Positions 1-9,100 of a stretch of 12,626 nucleotides of DNA are shown one piece after another. Numbering within the stretch: the first letter of the stretch is position 1; every line of letters starts with the position of its first letter. The notes under the pieces are model-generated. The model was not told where the DNA came from. It was given only the letters and a program-made list of their open reading frames with translations, and ran no database searches. A program made the translations under genes and the position numbers. Origin of the DNA: Hemicentrotus pulcherrimus (taxonomy: Eukaryota; Echinodermata; Echinoidea; Camarodonta; Strongylocentrotidae); NCBI GenBank assembly GCA_003118195.1, contig BEXV01002711.1, positions 8,149 to 20,774 on the forward strand, read 5' to 3'.

Positions 1-1
1 T

Positions 2-122
2 AGGTACTCTCTTCGATTTCTACCAAGCCAAGATGAGATGACGAAGGATGAGAAGAACAAGGAAACGCTGAGGGATTTCATTGACACGTTCTGCCAGTTT
101 ATGGTCAATTCTATCAAATCAT
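2..122 (+). CDS. Exon 1 (5' partial): helical segment before the NACHT domain
   Basis: Open from base 2 in the frame that ends one base before a strong donor (gtaagt at 123), phase 1. It encodes residues 1-40: a charged, Lys/Glu-rich stretch followed by an amphipathic helix (RDFIDTFCQFMVNSIK). NWD-like proteins have a comparable helix with a Phe-Cys core between their N-terminal region and the NACHT domain; that comparison is from memory. The left edge is uncertain. Bases 1-3 (tag) could themselves be an acceptor, making the exon 4-122, or the exon may extend out of the window. Confidence 0.75.
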
Positions 123-3100
123 GTAAGTAACTTCATTAATGGCTGACAAACATTCGTTGTAAGCAGTGATAAGTCCCATGTTCCCCTGGCAGAAGGAGAA
201 GGGGGGGGGGTAAGAAGAAAAAAGTGAGGCGAAAATGGCAAAAATGGCATGATTATTACTCAGGCCCCTCAATATTGCAAAATACTAGCAAAGTGAAGTT
301 TTATCCTAAGGAACAGACATTTTGTGGTAAAATCTGTCAAGCAGCAAAATGGTACACGAGAACGGACAGCAATTTAACTCTGGGCCTAGCTGTCCTAGTA
401 GTGAGTTGCGATTGATTCAGCTTGATCTCATTGAGTTCTCAAACAGTTGCAAACTTATAAAAATATCCCACATGTATGTCTTTTGACATCTTTGTGATGG
501 ATTTGAATCAATCACAACTGATTCCAAGATGGTACCATAGAGAGATTTAAGACTTCTAAGAAGAGAGATTTTAAGCCCCTCCTCCCTCCAAAATAATGAT
601 CCATATAATTGTTATCACAAAAGAGTCTCAAATTTCCCACAGTAATCCATAAAGAGAAGGAAAAAGCTTTTACCCTACTAACTACATTCAAACGTGTCTT
701 TAATAATGCTGCTTCTCTATAAAGGTCATCTGTCTATTAATAGTAGCCATGTATTTTGTCCCCCTCAAGAAAGAAGTGTGTGTTGTATATCCTGTCTAGA
801 AAGGTCACCCGTCTACAGTTGCCACTTTTTCTTGTTCCCTTAGGTGGTTTCAATAGATCCGACTGTATTTACAAAAATGATAAGAGTCTGTTACAATTCT
901 TCTTGTTTATACAGTCAAACCTGCTTTAGTGACTACCTGTATAGAAAGACCACCTGTCTACAAAGACCACATTTTTTTGTTTCCCTTGAAAATGTTTTTT
1001 TTATTGAAACATGTACTAAATGAACCTGTACATAAAGACCACCTGCCTATACAGACCTCTTGTCTTGTCTCCCTTGGGTGGTCTTTATAGGCAGGTTTCA
1101 CTGTACTTGTAAATATACATCAACTCTAAATTGTATTACATCCCTCGTTTTCAGTTGACATGTTTTCTATCTGTCCGTCTGTATTTAGATGCTATCACAG
1201 GTGGTCTTAATAGATAGGTTTGACTGTATTTATAAAAATGATAACAGTCTGTTACAATTCTTCTTGTATACTTGTAAACAATGTACATGTATATCAATTC
1301 TTAATTGCATTATAGCCCTTCTCGTTTTCAACTGACATGTTTTCTATGTGTCCGTCTGTCTGTATTTAGATGCCATCACCGCTCTTCAAGACATGGACAA
1401 CTACCTCTTCGTCGAGGTCACGCACCACAGCAGCTTCTGCCGAGACCGGGCAGCGACGGTCATCGGTCAAGAGGAGAACCTGGAGAGGCTGATGGGATAC
1501 CTGTCAAGGGAGACAAACAAGGACAAACCCTTCGTCATCCACGGTCTGGGAGGCACGGGGAAGACCGCCCTCATTGCCAAGCTCTTCAGCATGTCCGTTG
1601 AGAAGTACAAGGGACAGGTCGCCAATAGGTAATGAAAATATTATTGTTATCATTATTGTTATTATTACTTATACCATAAGGCCCAAAGCCCTTACAGTGA
1701 ATGAAAATCAAATTTACATAGATACATATAATAAGAAAAACTTGTACAACTACAAACTGCTAAAAAAAGATGTGTTTTTAAGGCCTTTCTGAAGGTAATA
1801 ACTGATGGAGACTGCCTAATTCTAAGTGGTTGATCATTCCAGTATTTTGAAGCAGATACAGTAAATGTCCTATCACCAGTTAATGTGAGCCCGGTAACTG
1901 AATATTATCTGCAATCTCTTCCCCCACCCCCCGAAAGAAACTTGATAATTGTATGCCAGAGTTGTTATTTTAGAGGTGTTGTGGTTTAGTGGATAAGTCT
2001 CTGGACTGGGAAGTACAAATACTGATACACCGTCGACTCTGAAAATTTGTGTTTGATGTTTTTTATATGTAATTGTACATATCATATATCCGGAATATAA
2101 AAGATCTTATAATCATATTGTTTCACTTTCGTTGTTTGTACTCCTGATTTTCTAGGCCAATCCATATTGTGAGGTTCATTGGTATCACTCCACAGTCCTA
2201 CGACATCAGAAACCTTCTCTATAGCATCTGTGAGCAGGTTTGTAGCATTTCTCATTTTCGTTTTGCAAAGCTATTTTAGCTAGTGCACCCTACATGTACA
2301 TGCACATGAAGCCCTACATATAATTGACTTTGAAACAAGAAGATGTATAGGCCTACAGTGTATCATGCAGGTTGCATGCATTATGTAGATTCGCTAAAAA
2401 GTCGGAATGTGGTTTAACCGTTTTTTGGCATGAAGCTTGTGAGCCACATATTTGCAGACGTTTCAAGTTTCAGAATTTGTCCAACAAGGCCGATTTGTGC
2501 TTGTGAACTTGTCACAAATAGTAGTAACAGTGTTGTTTTTAGAAGAATGTGTAAGATCATGATATGTAAATTAAAAACAGTAGAGGTCCTAGGATAGAAC
2601 CTTGTGGTACGCTGTGTGTAATAGAAGTAAAAAATTGGAGGAATTATTATTATAAACTTCATATTGAGATCTATTTGAAAGATAACTTTCAAACCCAAGA
2701 TGACAGACAAATTTGAGTGTTGTTCTAGTTTCCGAGTGGTGAGTCAACACACCGATTACTGAGCTGGGAGACATTGCCAGGCATATAGTGCCAGGTGGAG
2801 GGGCGTGATTTAAGACGCACGCCCGACTTTCAATTTTTTCGGCGGCGACAAATTGTGTCTTATACACAGAGATTTAAGGTATTTGCCATGCTTCACCCCT
2901 TTTTATAGGGCTCTAGCCAAGACATATATGTGTGGTCTTTATTGAGTCACATCTGCGTTGTTTATAACCAATGTTTTTAACACTCCTTCTCTATAGATCT
3001 GCCACTGTCTTGGCCTTGATGACCAATTCATTCCCAAAGAATTCAAGAAGCTACAGAGCATGTTCCTACTCCTTCTACAGAAGGCCTCAAGGAATCATCC

Positions 3101-6100
3101 AATCAGTAAGTACTGCAGTCAAACCTGTTTTAGTGACCACCTGTCTACAAACACCACATTTTTGTTTCCCTTGAAAATGGTATCTCATTGAAACAAGACG
3201 TACTAAAGGAACCTGTATAATAAGACCACCTGCCTATAAAGACCACTTTTCTAGTCTGTCTTGGGTGGTCTTTATAGACAGGTTTTACTGTACTACTGCT
3301 TATTATAGTGGGTTCTCAAATAGCGTTCATGCCTGTCAGATCGACAATCCTGACACTCCACGATTATAACCCGGAGTTAACGTGTTTGCTCATACAGTGC
3401 TCTAGCATTTCAAGAAATTATATCCTGCCAGGTACTCCTTTACCCCTCTTGGTCGCATGTGGCAAATGTATATTTTAATGTCTTGTCAAAGGACATAAGT
3501 GATATGAAAGGGATTTGAACCCTGTACCTTGTGGTTCTCAATCCAGAGACTTATACCCTTTTCTAAATGCACCGATTTTAATTGGATGCATCCGGACGCA
3601 TCCGATGAAAGTGGCATTTAGAAAGCAACAGAGGGGAAAAAGGCGATTAAATAGCCGATGAAAAAAAGAGAAATAGGCAATTAAATTCTCATTCTATCGG
3701 TGTGGCACCGATGCAACGTGCAGTTAGAACATGTTCGGGAGAAAAGGGCGATTAAAACAGCGATTAAAATTGTCAAAGGTCGCAATATACACGCGCTTTA
3801 TCGTGTGTTTGTTGACTTATGGTTGAGCATGCTTCATGCTAGCTAGATGGAGCGCGGGCTTAATGATTACGCAATAATTCTTCACTTCCGGCAATGGCTC
3901 GCCACAGCGAGTGAATTTCACCGGCAGTTAGAAAGCAACAGGGGGAAAACTGCGGTGTCACCTTTGTTTACATAAGGAAAAATTAATCGTTATTTTCATC
4001 GGTGTCACTCCGATAGAGTGCAGTTAGAAATTACATGTATCCACTGGAACATCACCTCAGAAAAGCATAGAGGGTGATCCCAGTCATATTTCCGTTTTGT
4101 GATATCAGTGTCTGTGATATGGTGTCAGAGCCTCTAAAGCAAAAATCGCGCTTCAAAATGACCATGAAGTGCCTCAAAAAAGATAAATTTTTTGAGTGAC
4201 CAGTTTTACCATACTCATATTCTCTGATAGACTGTAGTGTTACAAAAACCGTTAGGAAAACAAACATTAACAATTTCGATTTCCAATCATTAATATCTTG
4301 ATAATCAGACATGTACTTGGCTTGTAAAAGTCATGGGGTTCCTGACTGACCTAAAGTCTAATAATTATGATTGCAGCGTGAGCTCAGTCCAGAATTTTGT
4401 TTCAGAATCTGGGGCAATGTTACCAATTAGTCATTTTAAATAATCAATATTTTTTGCATATATACATCTATCACATCTCCAGTGATCTTCCTGGACTCCT
4501 TGGACCAGCTGTCGGATGAGTACCAAGGTCGCGACCTCCTCTGGTTACCAAGGCAACTGCCTCATCATGTCCACATGGTGGTGACAGTTCGACCAGATGC
4601 TGGATTCTGCCTCACAGCCATCAAGAACCTCATCGACAAGTCGGACTTCTTTCTAGAGGTGAGCTCATCGGATACTCAAAATTAATATTCTTTTGTGTGC
4701 ATTATTTGTAGCTACCTGTATTTTGAAATAATTTGTAAATGGGTCATTCCATGGGGTTGCGCTGGGGCAATTTTTGTGACGTAACAATGTTTGTTCAAAT
4801 TGATTTTAGCAGAAAAAGCAGACTCAACTTTCTCAGGGAAATGACCCAAATATTTATGATAGATTCTTTATGTTCAAGACAGCTATGTTTTATGTAAGGG
4901 ATTATTGTAAGGCAGACATTGAAAAGTTCTGTTTCTAAAGAAATGGAGCAATAGGAACTCTGAGTTGATCTATATAGCTATCATTTTTGGGTTAATTATG
5001 AAAGTATACTGATATCATACTTGTTTGGCAGTACTTATCATAATGCCTATAAAAGAACTTATAAAGATGAAAGATTTCCTTATATCTTTTCTATGTTTTT
5101 AGATCAAGCCTCTGAATGACACCTCCAAGTCGCCCATGCTAGAATGCTTACTTGCCAACAATGGAAGGTAAGCTTAGCTATTCATGATGTACATGTACAT
5201 GTGTGTTTAATTAAAACCTTATGCGTTCTTGAACTGATCAGATAATGATATATACAGAATTGGATATTGTCGGTTGAGATGATGAAGAGTACAGTTACCA
5301 TCCAATACCATAATATCTCACGCGGAGCTTTAAGGCTCTGACTAAGTTTAAACAAGGAAAACAAAATGGGGGTCATGATACGTACCCACCTGATTTACAT
5401 AGGTTCCTGTGTTATAGTGGTGGGGTATATTCTAAACGAGAGATTTATGTAATAAATTGTATTCTTTAGAACCCTAACAAAAGACCAAAAGAGGATAGTC
5501 TTAAAGGCACACCAGGACAACAAGCCGACAGCCCTATACATGAAGATAGCCTGTGACATGGCAAGCAACTGGTATTCCTACACACCCCTCTCCACCTGTA
5601 AGATAGCCGGCAACATCACGGGCATCATCACGCAGCTGTTTGAACAGTAAGCATCTTATCACCTTGTGTGTGTGTGTGTTATTGGGTTTTTGTACAGACG
5701 TGTATCAATTAAATATGATTATTTATCTCTGGGGACTGACCTTTAACGTCACCATCCGAAAGACGTGACCCAGTTTCAAACTTGGGTCGCCTGAGTCACC
5801 TTGTAGGCAAAGACAGAGAGCTGACCATGTGAAGGTGCCACTAGACCAACTCAGATCTCCCTTAATATCTTAGTAAGAAGCACCATTAATAAATGAAATT
5901 ACAGTTTAAAATTTCATTAACATTCAATTTCTTCGTTATTGATTGATGGAATAGATTTTTTCCATACTTATTTGCAATAATTATATCCAGGGTGGATGTA
6001 TGATTGAACATTTTCTTGAGGGAAAATATATTTGTTTGATTTGTTTTTAGTACAGAGCAAATGGGAGGGCACCTCGTAAGATACGTCACAGAGTTGCCAA

Positions 6101-9100
6101 TTTGTGTTTGATCAATTGCATTTTGACAAATTCATAACTTTCCTAATTTTAGTCAGACCCTTTCCTCTTCCCTTTCTGCTTGAATTAAAAACAACTGATA
6201 TCAGGGAACTCCCCTTTAATTGCCACCTCTATTTAACTATGACTCAATCAATGATAATTTATTTCTGATTTATTTTAGGCTTGAAGAGAAACATGGTATA
6301 CTCTTCGTGGCCCACGCCCTCGGCTACTTGACGTGTTCCCGCTCCGGTCTTACGTCAAATGAGCTGCTTGATATATTGTCATGTGATGACCCGGTCTTAG
6401 AGGACGTCTTTGAACATTCCACTCCACCGATACGAAAGCTGCCACCATTACTGTGGACAAGGTTACGACTTGATCTAGGTAGGATATTGGTTTTCTTCTC
6501 TTCCTTTCAAGGTTCTGCCAACTTAGTTGTAAACAACGTAAATGCCACTTGTGACTATACCATCCAACTTCAAATGGGCCCCATTTCACAAAACTTGTCA
6601 TCAGTGACAAAGGACAATTTTTGTTATAAGCTAGTGAAATCCTTGCTTCTAATTGGTTATCAGCAGATTTGGCACTGATTAGTGTCATTTGTCATAGAAA
6701 AAAGGCTTTGTGAAACAGGTACTGATTTATATCTTTTTCCTATGATCCTTATTTGATTCCATTCCACTTAAATTATATTCCACTTCAATATGTAAATTAT
6801 ACAAAGTGATTATACAAAAACAAAAATAAATGAGTTAACTTTAAGCACTGATGCTTTAGTCAATCGATATATTAATACATAATTACGATTGATAATGATC
6901 ATGGTAATGTTCAAGAATTAGAGCAAGTAAAAAACAAAAAATTCAATACTTAAACTGAGAGTTAAAAAAAGGGGAAGAAAAAAAAAAAAAAGGAATGTAA
7001 TCTATTCATAGATGTATGGAATTTTTGACTAGATATGGATTTCACACAATGTTGTCTGTATCGTTTTGAAGTCTTGATTAGTTATTATTAATATTTAAAT
7101 TAACATTGCATGGAATGTAATGTAATGCTCATGTAATGCTTGTATATTTCAGTTCCAGATTCTGTTATTTTGTTTTGTGTATTACAATGTTATAATGTGA
7201 CATTTGTTTAAATTAGAAATTATTGATTTGTATTACCATTTCTTTTTGTATGGTTGTTTATTATAGGGAGTAATCTTGTTGAAAGTGGAGCAGACCAAAT
7301 GGTTGTCTATAGGTGGTACCACAGGATATTCTTTGAGGTGGCTTACTCCCGCTATGTGCAACCCAACAAGCAACAACTCCATCAGAACATTGCTGAATAC
7401 TTCTCAGAAAGGTAAGTCTGGACCCCAAACATGATAGTAATAATGATAATATAATGAGAGGTCATATTTCGCCAGACAATGTGACGAGGCTATAAAGCAG
7501 CTGTTGAAAGAAATTGGAAAACCTGTCAATTTGTAACAAGTTCAACAGACCCTATCCAAACTATTTATTGTTTCTTCGTTTGTCATCTACTACTAAAAGA
7601 ATGCAAATAAATGGGAAACCAAAATTCCCCTTCGCATTTCAAGTGCATACACACAAATTGGTTAATAAACCTTAACCAGTCTTATATTTTATTTCTACTG
7701 CTCGCCTCTTTTCATTGCCTGGCACTGAGAGAATCCTCTTTGTATCAAACATTAACTCAATCAAACTCTTATGATACTCATTATGTATGCTTCGTATTTA
7801 TTAAGTTGATAAATCAAATGAAATTCCAATATTGAGCTCCTCTTATTTCATCTATAGCTAGGAATATCTATAACTCCTCAGCTTTCACTATGTTGTAAAA
7901 TGAGTTAATCTGTGTTGATGTTATATAACATTATTCACTGTATATCTACATGTATGTACTTTTAATGCCCTGCATTTTCCAGTAAAATGGAATTGTCCTG
8001 GGCTATATATTGTTCTCCTTCATCTTGCAAGTTTGAACAATAGAGTGATGTTTAAAACAAGAAACTTGTGTTGCACCATCTGAGGCGCATTATGAATTTA
8101 AGAAAGTAAAGAAGAAGTACAAAAAAAAGGGCTACAGGATAGTACAAAATGTAATTGCATTCACATACTGTATACTTTTAAAAACAAGACTGTCTTCAGG
8201 TTAGATTTAAAAGAACCAGAGTTTCTAAGGAACGTACATAAGCTCTTTGAATTGTTGGTCTACTATACGTGTCCTTGGCTGAGGATATACACTTTGTCTC
8301 CTATTGTAGTTCTGCAAGAATCTGAGACTGAAAGAGACACTTAACCTTTAGGGGGAAAACAAATTTGATTCATATTAATTGTATTGTAAGACCAGATAAT
8401 TTGATGTGCATGAAATGATTGCAAATTCTTTGAGTGGATAAGAATTTGTGAACTTTTCATGTTTGGAGAAATCTTTTGACCTTAAAATTTGTGCAAGTTT
8501 TATACCACAAAAGTTTCTGGTGTTACAGGAGTTGCACATTTTCTAGAACACGTCACATATGTTTTTCTTAACTGTCAGGTTAAACAGACAAAACAAACAT
8601 TTTCATGTTGCTCTTTTCACAGATGGGCATACACGCCTAAGCCTTTCGTCAGCAAGAAGACCAAGAGAGTGGATGTAGCCTTCCGGCAGGTCCAGACCCA
8701 ACCCTTGGTCCTGGACCGTGTCAACCAGGACGAGAGGTCGACCAGTGCCAAGTCCTTCCAGAGGGAGCTCAAGAAAACGGCCGGCCCTCATTACAACATG
8801 AGGAAACTGACGGAGCTTCCGTATCATCTGATCCAAGCAAAGATGTGGGATGAAGTGGAGAAGGTGCGATAGAAGACCTTCAGCAAAATGTTATCTTTTT
8901 AAAAATGATAATAATAATAATATCGAACATTTAGGAGTGCTAAAAACATTAAGTACCATAGCACTTACAAAAACAAATATATGAAGAGAGGAAAAAAACG
9001 GTACAGTCTCACATTTTTCTTTTTTAATACTAATTGTTTCTTTGTTGTAGAAAGCAAATTTGAATACGTTTGACAGTACAATGAATGCTAGCTGGCAGTT

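Larger units (their letters stand above)
123..1369 (+). other. Intron 1
   Basis: Donor gtaagt at 123 and acceptor tatttag ending at 1369, after a T/C-rich tract (gtccgtctgtctgtattt). Bases 123-400 hold a ten-G run at 201-210 and otherwise nothing I recognise. After that come a hairpin repeat at 404-519, unassigned AT-rich sequence at 520-711, a decayed mini-transposon end near 712-867, and the tandem duplication of 842-1379. A 63-codon open frame in 224-415 has no coding look and no exon phase support. Confidence 0.85.
1629..2155 (+). other. Intron 2
   Basis: Donor gtaatg at 1629 and acceptor ttttctag ending at 2155, phase 2. It begins with an ATT-rich simple stretch (1635-1668), then an old dispersed repeat (about 1670-1885), unassigned sequence with a C run near 1921-1932, and a SINE head near 1965-2010. 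No exon-like open frame fits the flanking phases. Confidence 0.85.
3106..4482 (+). other. Intron 4, almost entirely transposon-derived
   Basis: Donor gtaagt at 3106 and acceptor catctccag ending at 4482. In order: mini-transposon (3116-3290), 3' part of a minus-strand SINE (3296-3554), modular palindromic element (about 3555-4037), the SINE's 5' part (4038-4060), unassigned sequence (4061-4149), a 275-base dispersed repeat (4150-4424), then 58 AT-rich bases to the acceptor. Confidence 0.85.

Noticed and set aside
201..210. Run of ten G as a G-quadruplex or regulatory site
   Set aside because: A single G run without further G tracts nearby. Probably simple-sequence noise in the intron.
712..1110. 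CRISPR-like spaced repeats (gaccacctg... words)
   Set aside because: The repeated words are in both orientations and form inverted ends of mini-transposons. Spacing is irregular and the genome is eukaryotic.
1305..1601. 98-codon + strand frame overlapping exon 2
   Set aside because: Out of frame with the P-loop reading. It is Arg/His/Pro-rich shadow translation of a GC-rich exon.
1982..2000. Possible tRNA gene at the A-box sequence
   Set aside because: No acceptor stem, anticodon arm or B box at the right spacing. It is a SINE fragment.
2573..2617. Plus-strand peptide KNSRGPRIEPCGTL
   Set aside because: It is the antisense reading of the LINE palm block VPQGSILGPLLF, a recurrent artefact in gene predictions.
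6220..6678. 152-codon continuous open frame over exon 8
   Set aside because: Only 6279-6478 is coding. The extensions lack family similarity, and strong splice signals (tattttag, gtagga) bound the exon.
6350..6688. Minus-strand 112-codon frame opposite exon 8
   Set aside because: Shadow of the exon and the mini-transposon. No recognisable motif and no splice context.
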